This document shows, piece after piece, positions 47,715 through 55,612 of a stretch of 64,000 nucleotides of DNA. The position numbers were made by a program, and so were the translations under genes. The notes below the pieces were generated by a model, which was not told the DNA's origin, did not search any database, and saw only the letters and a list, made by a program, of their open reading frames with translations. This DNA is from Endozoicomonas sp965232255. GTDB taxonomy: Bacteria > Pseudomonadota > Gammaproteobacteria > Pseudomonadales > Endozoicomonadaceae. The stretch spans positions 1,674,001 through 1,738,000 of the forward strand of contig OZ246962.1 of the NCBI GenBank assembly GCA_965232255.1, in the 5' to 3' direction. Each line of letters opens with the position of its first letter. Within the stretch, counting starts at the first letter, position 1.

Positions 47715-48056
47715 AGGCAGCTCCCTTGTCTGTTTTTGGGTTCACTCACTGCTGATTCTTATTGAAAAAAAATGATCCAGCAAGGCCAAAACAGGCTAAA
47801 AAATAAAAAAATATTTATTGTTGAAAAAAGTTCAAGTTGTCGTTTTTTGTCTTTAATATAACAAAGTTACCTGGCTGTTTTGGTCAGGTTTTTTCAGTAA
47901 GAGACTTGCGTTCAGGACTCACTGCTTGCAGGGATTTCCGCGCGAAAAATATTTGTGCCACTCATTTCTTTTCTTTTTTTTGGGGCTTCTATACGACTTA
48001 CGTCGGGTTTGACTTTGTTTTGCCACGGCCCCGGAAGCGGGGCCGCACATTTTGGC
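47715..48056. other. 342-bp gap with a GC-rich stem-loop
   Basis: No gene is convincing here. An A/T-rich stretch (47760-47850) lies upstream of the PIN-PhoH gene and probably holds its promoter. At 48026-48045, CGGCCCCG and CGGGGCCG pair across a GAAG loop just past the rhlB stop; T-rich sequence follows only on the plus strand (CACATTTT), so its role as the rhlB terminator is uncertain. Confidence 0.5.
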
Positions 48057-49481
48057 TTATGCTTTTGCTTTGTATGGATCAGCCAACAACTCTTCCGGTG
48101 GATAATCCTTTTTCAGCTTGTCACCCAGCAGCGCTTCCAGATCGGGAATCAGGAACGAGTCATCCTCACAGGCAAAGCTGATGCTGGTGCCGGTGGCGCC
48201 CGCTCGGCCGGTTCTGCCGATTCGGTGAACATAGTCGTCCGGATCTTCTGGCAGGTTGTAGTTGATTACATGACTGATGCCGTCAATGTGAATGCCACGC
48301 CCGGCAACGTCCGTGGCGACCAGCACGGAAATTTTACCACTGCGGAAGTTTTCCAAAGTCTTCAGTCGCTTGTTTTGCGGCACTTCACCAGAGATCTGAT
48401 CCGCCTTGATGCCGACTTTTTGCAGCCTTTCTGTCAATTTGCGGGTTTGGTCCCGGCGATTGGTAAAGACAATCACCTTCTCCAGCTGGTGATGTCTGAT
48501 CAGGTTAACCAACAGGGGAAACTTCTGGTCAGAGGAGAGAATATAGACTTTCTGTTCTACCGTATCGGTGGCGACATTATCCGGTTCAATCTCTACTTTT
48601 ACCGGGTTCCAGGTCCACTGCTCACCGAGCCTGAGCACGTCGTCAGTGAATGTGGCAGAAAACAGCAGCGTCTGACGGTCGCCAGGTCTTGGCGTCATGC
48701 GGATGATGCGCCGAACCTGGGGGATAAAACCCATGTCCAGCATGCGGTCCGCTTCGTCGATCACCATGACTTCCACCAGATCCAGGTGCAGGTCTTTGCG
48801 TTCACAGTAATCCAGCAGTCGTCCGGGCGTAGCAACGAGAATATCGACAAAATTCTCATTGATGCGTTTGCGCTGCTTGTCGTAATCCATACCGCCCACC
48901 ACCGTAACGACGTGCAAGGGCAAGTACTTGGTCAGCGCCTCGGCGTCCTTACCAATCTGTAACGCCAACTCCCGTGTGGGAGCGATAATAACTGCTCGTG
49001 GCTCACCCAGATAGCGGGTAGCTGGTGGTGGGGTTTCCATCAGCGCCTTGATGGTGCTGATCAGAAATGCCGCCGTCTTGCCCGTCCCGGTCTGTGCCTT
49101 GCCAATGGCATCACGACCGGCAAGAGTAGTACCCAGCACCTCGCCCTGAATTGGGGTGCAGTACTTAAAGCCCTGGTCGGCGATGGCATGCATTAGCTCC
49201 AGGGGCAGCTCGAAGTCATGAAAGCGGACCTTGTCCGGATCGGGTGCCACCTGGAACTGATCCAATGTCCAGTTTTCCTGCGGGCGACGGGCAGACTTCC
49301 GGCTGTTTTTAGCACGCGACGATGGTCTTTTGTTCTCAGAAGGCTCAGTTATGCCTTTGTCAGGGGCAGCTGAGTCTTTCGGGGGAGCACTCTTTTTATT
49401 GGTCGAGCGCCGTTTAAAAAATCCTAGAAAACCACTCAATGCCTTAATCTCGTCTTTCAGTTTTGAAAACGGCTGTGTCAA
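48057..49481 (-). CDS. rhlB: DEAD-box RNA helicase RhlB
   Basis: A 474-residue DEAD-box helicase, the family that partners RNase E in the RNA degradosome. Motifs: Q-motif FKYCTPIQ, AQTGTGKTAAF, PTRELALQ, VIDEADRMLDMGF, LFSATF, VLVATDVAGRGIHI and HRIGRTGRAG. The first ~75 residues form a Lys/Ser/Pro-rich extension absent from the 421-residue E. coli protein but seen in pseudomonad-type RhlB. The start appears to be TTG (MTQPFSKL). Confidence 0.93.
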   Translation of the reverse strand: MTQPFSKLKDEIKALSGFLGFFKRRSTNKKSAPPKDSAAPDKGITEPSENKRPSSRAKNSRKSARRPQENWTLDQFQVAPDPDKVRFHDFELPLELMHAIADQGFKYCTPIQGEVLGTTLAGRDAIGKAQTGTGKTAAFLISTIKALMETPPPATRYLGEPRAVIIAPTRELALQIGKDAEALTKYLPLHVVTVVGGMDYDKQRKRINENFVDILVATPGRLLDYCERKDLHLDLVEVMVIDEADRMLDMGFIPQVRRIIRMTPRPGDRQTLLFSATFTDDVLRLGEQWTWNPVKVEIEPDNVATDTVEQKVYILSSDQKFPLLVNLIRHHQLEKVIVFTNRRDQTRKLTERLQKVGIKADQISGEVPQNKRLKTLENFRSGKISVLVATDVAGRGIHIDGISHVINYNLPEDPDDYVHRIGRTGRAGATGTSISFACEDDSFLIPDLEALLGDKLKKDYPPEELLADPYKAKA

Positions 49482-49716
49482 GCCAGGGGCCAGCCTGTTG
49501 GGATACGGTTCTATGTCCGGAGATGGGTGCAGCTAGCGGTAAATCCTGATCACTCTTTAAGCCTTAAGCCAAGCCGCTTGATCAGTAGTGCAAGTAAACA
49601 CAATACAATGCGCAGGCCAATAAAAATACTGATTGTTCTGCGTCGAATTATCCGGGGTATTATTGCGCCGATTTAACAGACAAAGCAAATAGACTGTGTG
49701 AAAAGGCATATTTGGT

Positions 49717-50025
49717 TCAAAGCTCTTCAGACTCACCCTTGTCCCCCTGCGGTTGGACAGCACCATGGGGCTTTTTGCTGAGCCATAATTTGTCGGCACA
49801 GTCTTTCTTGGATACAGTGCGGTTTTTCTTCGCCAGCCATTGCTTGTTCAGGACGAGCAGCAGTGTTGGGTCCGGCACCGGTTTGACCGGATGCTGACGG
49901 TACATGGCGGCAAAAAAGGAGGCCTCTTCGGTGAAATCGTGAACTTGTCTGGAGAGCGATGCAGGCTCTACAGGGTCGGGCATGCAGCGATTGCCGATGA
50001 AATTAGACATTGGACAAGTAATCAT
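49717..50025 (-). CDS. Small hypothetical protein
   Basis: A 102-residue basic protein from the ATG at 50025 (AGCAGG eight bases upstream; a GTG at 50034 is possible). It contains EEASFFAAMYRQHPVKPVPDP and KKNRTVSKKDCADKLWLSKK, and ends in an acidic tail. No membrane segment or family recognised. It stands alone between rhlB and pyrI on the same strand. The gap from here to pyrI (50026-50237) has an imperfect GC-rich hairpin near 50140-50180 (CGGACCGAAG / CTTCGGCCCG), a possible pyrBI transcript end. Confidence 0.45.
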   Translation of the reverse strand: MITCPMSNFIGNRCMPDPVEPASLSRQVHDFTEEASFFAAMYRQHPVKPVPDPTLLLVLNKQWLAKKNRTVSKKDCADKLWLSKKPHGAVQPQGDKGESEEL

Positions 50026-50237
50026 GATGAGCACCTGCTAATTGCCTGAAAAATCTAATATTAGTCGGGGCATTCAGGGTTGGATATTAGACCATGGCAG
50101 GGGGCAGCGGGAGATGAGTCCATCTACGGAAGATATGACGGACCGAAGTTTGTGCGCTTTTTGCGCTCTTCGGCCCGCTTGGGACACGGTGAGATAGTTA
50201 ATCGCAGTGAACCGGGCAATTGAACGACAATGGATTA

Positions 50238-50696
50238 TTAACGCAGTTCGGCAATAATCTCCTTGCTAAACGACTTTTCGCAGTAGTGACACTTCAGCTG
50301 CACATCATTACTGATTTCCCGCAGGTAAAAGTGACTGGCCACCGGCTCGTTATGGGTAATGCAGTTGGAGTTGGGACAGGTAAATGCGCCTTTGAGTGTT
50401 TTCGGAATGGCCATGGCAAATTTATCCACCACCCGATAGTCATTAATAACGTTGATGGTGGCGCTGGACGCGAACAAAGCTAACTCATTAGCTTCTTGTT
50501 CGGTAAACATGCGCCCTTCAACCTTGATGATGTCTTTCAGGCCCAGTGCCTGACTGGGCAAATTAAAACCGACCGTAATGCGGGCATCGCTATTGAGCAG
50601 GTGCAGGCGATGCAGGATTTTTACCCCCTGGCCGGCCGGGATATGGTCAATTACTGTACCTTGGCAGATGGCTTCAACCTGAAGTTTGTTATTCAT
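50238..50696 (-). CDS. pyrI: Aspartate carbamoyltransferase regulatory chain
   Basis: A 152-residue regulatory subunit that binds CTP/ATP and confers allosteric control on PyrB. N-terminal nucleotide-binding part (VEAICQGTVIDHIPAGQG, LKDIIKVEGRMFTEQE) and a C-terminal zinc domain with four cysteines (CPNSNC ... CHYC) are intact. ATG at 50696 with GAGGAG seven to eight bases upstream. Located 25 bp after pyrB. Confidence 0.97.
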   Translation of the reverse strand: MNNKLQVEAICQGTVIDHIPAGQGVKILHRLHLLNSDARITVGFNLPSQALGLKDIIKVEGRMFTEQEANELALFASSATINVINDYRVVDKFAMAIPKTLKGAFTCPNSNCITHNEPVASHFYLREISNDVQLKCHYCEKSFSKEIIAELR

Positions 50697-50721
50697 CAAT
50701 GGCTCCTCGAATTTCCTGAAA

Positions 50722-51654
50722 TCATGCCTCGAATGACAGTACTTCGTTAAGAATCAGTGCCAGTAATGCCTGACGGGCAAAGACACCGTTTCTGGCCTGT
50801 TCGAAATAATAAGCGTGCGGGGTACGGTCCACCTCCACAGCGATCTCGTCCACTCGTGGTAGCGGGTGCAGGACTTTCAGATGGGGAGGTGCCTGCTTCA
50901 AGACGTCGGTGGTCAGCACATAATTGGCAGCAATGTGTTTGAACTCGGTTTCATCGAACCGTTCCTTCTGGACGCGGGTCATGTAGATGATGTCAGTATC
51001 GGCAACCACTTCCTCAATGCTCTGGGCACGCTGCCAGCGAATGCCCTTTTCATCCAGCTCCTGTAACAGGTAGTCCGGCATGGCCAGGGCATCAGGGGCA
51101 ATAAAATTGAAGGTGGCGTTGAAGTGGGTCAACGCCTGGGTCAAAGAGTGTACGGTTCGGCCATATTTGAGATCACCGACAAAAGTTACCGTCAGGTCAT
51201 CCAGTCGTCCCTGACATTCACGGATGCTGAACAGATCCAGCAGGGTTTGCGTCGGATGCTGGTTAGCACCATCGCCACCGTTGATGATCGGCACACGGGA
51301 AAACTCGGCAGCCAGGCGAGCAGCACCTTCCTGTGGGTGACGCATCACCACCGCATCGGTGTAGGAGCTGATGATTTTGATTGAGTCGGCCAGAGTTTCC
51401 CCTTTTTTGGCTGAGGTGTTGCCGCCATCGGCAAAACCGATCAGGGTACCTCCCAGTCGCTGAACGGCCGTTTCAAATGAGAGACGGGTCCGGGTGGATG
51501 CCTCAAAAAAGCAGCTGGCAATCACCTTGCCTTTTAACAGCGCAGGGCTCGGGGTGTGCTTGAGTTCAGCAGCTACTTCTAGAATCTGCTCCATATCGGC
51601 CCGGGCAAAGTCGGCGATGGAGATAATGTCCCGGTTATAGAACCTGTTTCCCAT
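50722..51654 (-). CDS. pyrB: Aspartate carbamoyltransferase catalytic chain
   Basis: A 310-residue catalytic subunit that condenses carbamoyl phosphate and aspartate in de novo pyrimidine synthesis. Signature FFEASTRTRLSFE, the HPQEGAARLAAEF loop, GDGANQHPTQTLLDL and HPLPRVDEIAVEVD are present. With pyrI it forms the class B ATCase operon. Expression is probably governed by the leader peptide and attenuator upstream (51729-51872). Confidence 0.98.
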   Translation of the reverse strand: MGNRFYNRDIISIADFARADMEQILEVAAELKHTPSPALLKGKVIASCFFEASTRTRLSFETAVQRLGGTLIGFADGGNTSAKKGETLADSIKIISSYTDAVVMRHPQEGAARLAAEFSRVPIINGGDGANQHPTQTLLDLFSIRECQGRLDDLTVTFVGDLKYGRTVHSLTQALTHFNATFNFIAPDALAMPDYLLQELDEKGIRWQRAQSIEEVVADTDIIYMTRVQKERFDETEFKHIAANYVLTTDVLKQAPPHLKVLHPLPRVDEIAVEVDRTPHAYYFEQARNGVFARQALLALILNEVLSFEA

Positions 51655-51728
51655 GGGTTTGATACCTTCTGGTCACTCGTTGCTAAAAATACCGTTACAG
51701 TGCCTTGCATAAGGTCTGTTGGTGCTGT

Positions 51729-51872
51729 TCATTCCCTGAAGAGCAGCTTTTGGCGCAAAAAAAAGCCCCTGAATGCAGGGGCTTGAAAAACATGGAAATT
51801 GTTGGGTAACGCCATTGCCAGGGGAGCAGCTTTGCTGTCATGGATGTCATGCAAACAGACTCTCAATTTCAT
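51729..51872 (-). CDS. pyrL: pyrBI operon leader peptide (PyrL-like)
   Basis: A 47-codon frame, too short for usual gene calls, begins 27 bases after the expected transcription start and reads MKLRVCLHDIHDSK at the N-terminus. Its second half runs straight through the attenuator hairpin and U tract (APAFRGFFLRQK), as E. coli PyrL does (NRGAFFCPGV-type end). A weak GGAAAA precedes the ATG. In the known mechanism, low UTP makes RNA polymerase pause in the U-rich leader, a ribosome translating the leader catches up and blocks the terminator, and pyrBI is transcribed. Confidence 0.75.
   Translation of the reverse strand: MKLRVCLHDIHDSKAAPLAMALPNNFHVFQAPAFRGFFLRQKLLFRE
51757..51784 (-). terminator. 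pyrBI attenuator (intrinsic terminator)
   Basis: On the minus strand AAGCCCCTG, loop CATT, CAGGGGCTT form a 9-bp perfect stem, followed at once by TTTTTT. It lies inside the leader peptide frame and about 100 bp before pyrB, the position of the E. coli pyrBI attenuator. Confidence 0.85.
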
Positions 51873-51905
51873 TTTGGCGCTTTTTCCGGCTGGCAAATTG
51901 CCCTG

Positions 51906-51934
51906 AGTTTCACACTTCGATTGTCGTTGGTCAA
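51906..51934 (-). promoter_or_regulatory. Predicted pyrBI sigma-70 promoter
   Basis: Minus-strand TTGACC (51934-51929), a 17-bp spacer, and GAAACT (51911-51906) preceded by TGT, an extended -10 arrangement. The -10 hexamer itself is a weak match. It would start transcription near 51900, giving a short untranslated leader before the PyrL frame. Confidence 0.5.
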
Positions 51935-52301
51935 GAGTTATTCGTCCCCTCGATCAGAACTATGCAGGCCAGAGCTTGAGCCGGGATCAGACTACGTTCC
52001 GAGGTTGAAAACAAAAACACGCTTGGAAATAGATAGGCAGAGTTTGTGGGTGTCCGTTTTTCGCGCGTCCGTTTTTCGCGCGTTTTTCGTCGGTTTCTTG
52101 GTGGGGACAGTTTTTGAACTTTATCCGGATTTGTAAGTCGAAGGCCTGAAGCTTGTGTGGTGTCGGGTGGAGTCGGGTAGCATGGAGTGGAGTGACTTTT
52201 CCCGTTCGAGTCAGGATGCCCAAGTCAGAATTGAGTGAACACAAGTCTCTTTCGGGCGTTCCTCGTTTTTGAATAATGATTAATTACTGGCTGTGAGGCA
52301 T

Positions 52302-53711
52302 ATGCTTCCAATACGATCTTCGACGGAGTGGGTTGGGTTTGGCGTCTATAGCCGTGATGCCGCGGCGGAGGGTTCCCAAGCTGCTGCTGAGCATGGCGAT
52401 GGTCGCGGGCGCGCTCATTTCTCCGACTCCGGCAGGATTTTTCGAGTTGATTCAGGATGGCTGGATAGACCTCCGGCGGATCTCAGCTCATCAGGTCATG
52501 CTCAGTACACGATGGGCTCATTGGAATCTCGCAGTTGCAGGCCACAGGTACTTCGCTCTGAAGCCGATTCTGTGCAGCGGGAAATTCATCAGCGTTCCAC
52601 TTTGGAGTATCGGGGGAATGGTTGTGTTTTTTGCCGTGGTGATGATGCAGCCACTAATGAATCCTCTCAGCGAGAGGCCTTTGGCTCGACGCATGCAGGT
52701 CGTACAAATCAGGAAACTGCGGTGGCCTCAGAGGCAGTGACAGCATCGCCGAATGGGCCGGTCGAGTTGCCCGCTGTTATTTGTGATCCTTGCCATGATC
52801 CCGACCTGATATCGCTGGACAGACGGTTTGAGGATGCGCTTCTCATTGATCGATCCACCACGAGGAGCCACTGGCGATCGGATGTAGCCGAAGATCCGCT
52901 TGAGATGTCCCGAAGCCAGCCAGTTGTTGGGGATATTTCTTGCGCTGACTGGTCGCCATCTGCTGCTCTTCTCTCTTCAAGAGAATTACTCAATGAATTA
53001 GAGAGACAGGTTGAGCGCACGAGTGCCTTGATTGACCAGCTTGAGTTGCAAGGCATTGAGAGGAGGGTGAAATTTGAACAGATTGATAAGGAACGTGAGA
53101 GAGACAGGCAAGAGCAGATATTAACGACAAGAAGCTCCTGTCCGCATTACCAGCGCTACTGCAAAGTGAAGTTCGAGTGTTGTGAGTGGCTGTATGGTTG
53201 TCATCGTTGCCATAACGAAGATGCGGACAGACAGTGTAAAGATGGTAAAGTCAAAGCCCTCCACGCAACTCACGTTGAGTGCACGCGCTGTCATGTCAGG
53301 CAAGAAATTACTGCAGACTCTCAGCACTGCTCAAACTGTAATCTTGAGCTGGCACAGTACTTTTGTTTTAAATGTAAGCATTTCACAAATACAGATATAA
53401 GACCTTATCATTGCGACAAATGCGGTATCTGTCGGAAACATGAAGATCGTTCCTTTCATTGTGAAGTGTGCAATGTCTGTTTGGATATAAGACTTAAGGG
53501 ACGACACGCCTGCCGACCCGATTCGGGACATGACTTGTGCGTTATTTGTTTCGAGGATGCTTTTTCAGGCTGCCAGATTTTGCCTTGCTCTCACAAAATT
53601 CACAAAGAATGCGCGTTAGCGATGATTGAACATAAGGTCAGGTCTTGCCCGGTTTGTCGTCACCCTTTGTATGGCAATAGTGCTAGTCGAGCCACCCAAT
53701 TGAAATCCTGA
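52302..53711 (+). CDS. RCHY1/PIRH2-like CHY-CTCHY-RING protein, copy 1 (putative E3 ubiquitin ligase)
   Basis: About 469 residues from the ATG; a GTG three codons earlier (52293) is the alternative start, and residues here are counted from it. Residues 1-230 are polar and low-complexity. Residues 230-275 form a charged coiled-coil-like helix. Then follow a CHY zinc finger (CPHYQRYC, CCEWLYGCHRCH, residues 283-350), a CTCHY finger (YFCFKCKHF, YHCDKCGIC, FHCEVCNVC, 356-407) and a RING-H2 finger (CVIC, PCSHKIHKEC, CPVC; 416-455). This order and the motifs YHC-x2-CGICR and FHC-x2-CN-x-C are those of eukaryotic RCHY1/PIRH2 ubiquitin ligases. The E2-contact positions (Ile after the first RING Cys, Pro in CPVC) are kept. 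Bacteria lack ubiquitin, so a role inside a eukaryotic host is inferred. Confidence 0.85.
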   Translation: MLPIRSSTEWVGFGVYSRDAAAEGSQAAAEHGDGRGRAHFSDSGRIFRVDSGWLDRPPADLSSSGHAQYTMGSLESRSCRPQVLRSEADSVQREIHQRSTLEYRGNGCVFCRGDDAATNESSQREAFGSTHAGRTNQETAVASEAVTASPNGPVELPAVICDPCHDPDLISLDRRFEDALLIDRSTTRSHWRSDVAEDPLEMSRSQPVVGDISCADWSPSAALLSSRELLNELERQVERTSALIDQLELQGIERRVKFEQIDKERERDRQEQILTTRSSCPHYQRYCKVKFECCEWLYGCHRCHNEDADRQCKDGKVKALHATHVECTRCHVRQEITADSQHCSNCNLELAQYFCFKCKHFTNTDIRPYHCDKCGICRKHEDRSFHCEVCNVCLDIRLKGRHACRPDSGHDLCVICFEDAFSGCQILPCSHKIHKECALAMIEHKVRSCPVCRHPLYGNSASRATQLKS

Positions 53712-53763
53712 TCCTGGGTTATTGTTTGCCAATCTGGTTCTGTTATAAGTAACAACCGTCATG

Positions 53764-53839
53764 TGTTATTGTCCTGCGATGATGCCACAGTAAGTTAAGT
53801 AATGTTGACTACTTGCGAGACAACCATGACACCACTGAA
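53764..53839 (+). pseudogene. Truncated copy of the hemE 5' end
   Basis: The sequence from GTGTTATTGTC to ATGACACCACTGAA repeats the 5' flank and first codons of hemE (55535-55612) almost exactly. After five codons it is cut off and joins the upstream region of the second RCHY1-like gene. It marks the duplication junction. It may still carry the hemE promoter, which would then read into copy 2. Confidence 0.8.
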
Positions 53840-55612
53840 CAGAGTTTGTGCGTGTCCGTTTTTCGTCGGTTTTTTGGGGAGGCAGTTTTTGAACTTTATC
53901 CGGATTTGTAAGTCGAAGACCTAAAGCATGTGTGGTGTTGGGTGTGGTGTCGGGTGGCATGGAGTGGAGTGACTTTTCCCGTTCGAGTCAGGATGCCCAA
54001 GTCAGAATTGAGTGAACACAAGTCTCTTTCGGGCGTTTCTCGTTTTTGAATAATGATTAATTACTGGCTGTGAGGCAGATGCTGCCAATACGATCTTCGA
54101 CGGAGTGGGTTGGGTTTGGCGTCTATAGCCGTGATGCCGCGGCGGAGGGTTCCCAGACTTCTGCTGAGCATGGCGATGGTCGCGGACGCGCTAATTTCTC
54201 CGACTCCAGCAGGATTTTTCGAGTTGATCCAGGATGGCTGGATAGACCTCCGGTGGATCTCAGCTCATCAGGTCATGCTCAGTACACGATGGACTCATTG
54301 GAATCTCGCAGTTGCAGCCCACAAGTAGTTCGCTCTGAAGCCGATTCTGTGCAGCGGGAAATTCATCAGCGTTCCACTTTAGAGTATCGAGGGAGTGGTT
54401 GTGTTTTTTGCCGTGGTGATGATGCAGCCACTAATGAATCCCCTCAGCGAGAAGCCTTTGGCTCGCCGCATGCAAGTCGTACAAATCAGGAAACTGCGGT
54501 GTCCTCAGGGGCAGTGACAGCATCGCCGAATGTGACGGTCGAGTTGCCCTCTGTTATCTGTGCTCCTTGCCATGATCCCGACCTGATATCGCTGGACAGA
54601 CGGTTTGAGGATGCGCTTCTCATTGATCGATCCACCGCGAGGAGCCACTGGCGATCGGATGTAGCCGAAGATCCGCTTGAGATGTCCCGAAGCCAGCCAG
54701 TTGTTGGGGATATTTCTTGCGCTGACTTGTCGCCATCTGCTGCTCTTCTCTCTTCAAGAGAATTACTCCATGAATTAGAGAGACAAGTTGAGCGAACGAG
54801 TGCCTTGATTGACCAGCTTGAGTTGCAAGGCATTGGGAGAAGGGTGAAATTTGAACAGCTTGATAAGGAACGTGAGAGAGACAGGCAAGAGCAGATATTA
54901 GCGACAAGCAACTCCTGTCCGCATTACCAGCGCTACTGCAAAGTGAAGTTCGAGTGTTGTGAGTGGCTGTATGGTTGTCATCGTTGCCATAACCAAGACG
55001 CGGACAGGCAGTGTAAAGATGGTAAAGTCAAAGCCCACCACGCAACTCACGTTGAGTGCACTCGCTGTCATGTCAGGCAAGAAATTACCGCAGACTCTCA
55101 GCACTGCTCAAACTGTAATCTTGAGCTGGCACAGTACTTTTGTTTTAAATGCAGGCATTTCACAAATACAGATTTAGAACCTTATCATTGCGACAAATGT
55201 GGTATCTGTCGGATACATGAGGATCGTTCCTTCCATTGTGACGTGTGCAATGTCTGCATGGATGTCAGGCTTAAGGGAAAGCACCCCTGTCGACCCAACT
55301 CAGGACATGAGAAGTGCTTTATTTGCCTTGAGGATGTTTTTTCAGGCTGCCAGTTTTTGCCCTGTTATCACAAAGTTCACAGAGCATGTGTGAAGCAGAT
55401 GCTTGAAAATGGGATTAGGGCTTGTCCGCTTTGTCGTTACCCTTTGCGTTTGGACAAGAGGAGTACCAGTTGAGCCGCCAGATCGAGGCTCTGACTACCG
55501 GTTGATTTTGTGCTGTTACAGGTAGGGATCGTCGTGTGTTATTGTCCCGCAATGATGCCACAGTAAGTTAAGTAATGTTGACTACTTGCGAGACAACCAT
55601 GACGCCACTGAA
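53840..55612 (+). repeat. ~1.8-kb tandem duplication, unit 2
   Basis: Second unit, starting at CAGAGTTTGTGCGTG and ending in the intact hemE start. It lacks about 20 bases of the short TCCGTTTTTCGCGCG direct repeats present in unit 1 near 52053-52085. The coding parts stay in frame in both units. Confidence 0.9.
54079..55473 (+). CDS. RCHY1/PIRH2-like CHY-CTCHY-RING protein, copy 2 (putative E3 ubiquitin ligase)
   Basis: A ~464-residue paralogue of copy 1, same order of low-complexity N-terminus, coiled coil, CHY, CTCHY and RING-H2 fingers. All zinc-ligand Cys and His positions seen in copy 1 are kept. The N-terminal and CHY parts are nearly identical between copies, while the RING region has diverged (CFICLEDVFSGCQFLPCYHK against CVICFEDAFSGCQILPCSHK), and the C-terminal tails differ completely. 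This could alter E2 choice or target. An alternative frame over the N-terminal part is broken by a stop in this copy, supporting the frame given. Followed by hemE 125 bp downstream. Confidence 0.85.
   Translation: MLPIRSSTEWVGFGVYSRDAAAEGSQTSAEHGDGRGRANFSDSSRIFRVDPGWLDRPPVDLSSSGHAQYTMDSLESRSCSPQVVRSEADSVQREIHQRSTLEYRGSGCVFCRGDDAATNESPQREAFGSPHASRTNQETAVSSGAVTASPNVTVELPSVICAPCHDPDLISLDRRFEDALLIDRSTARSHWRSDVAEDPLEMSRSQPVVGDISCADLSPSAALLSSRELLHELERQVERTSALIDQLELQGIGRRVKFEQLDKERERDRQEQILATSNSCPHYQRYCKVKFECCEWLYGCHRCHNQDADRQCKDGKVKAHHATHVECTRCHVRQEITADSQHCSNCNLELAQYFCFKCRHFTNTDLEPYHCDKCGICRIHEDRSFHCDVCNVCMDVRLKGKHPCRPNSGHEKCFICLEDVFSGCQFLPCYHKVHRACVKQMLENGIRACPLCRYPLRLDKRSTS

Larger units (their letters stand above)
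52038..53839 (+). repeat. ~1.8-kb tandem duplication, unit 1
   Basis: This unit begins at CAGAGTTTGTG and runs through the first RCHY1-like gene into ATGACACCACTGAA, the hemE start region. It is repeated by 53840-55612 with high nucleotide identity, including the 250-bp upstream region (TTTTTGAACTTTATCCGG, GGAGTGACTTTTCCCG). The two copies differ by scattered substitutions and small indels, most densely toward the 3' end of the gene. Confidence 0.9.

Noticed and set aside
47837..48181. 114-codon plus-strand frame between the PIN-PhoH gene and rhlB
   Set aside because: No ribosome site or domain; it overlaps the rhlB 3' end antisense.
52333..52740. A 135-codon hydrophobic frame overlapping the N-terminal half of RCHY1-like copy 1, resembling a small membrane protein
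   Set aside because: The same frame in copy 2 is stopped after 72 codons while the zinc-finger frame stays open in both, so the overlapping frame is probably not a gene.
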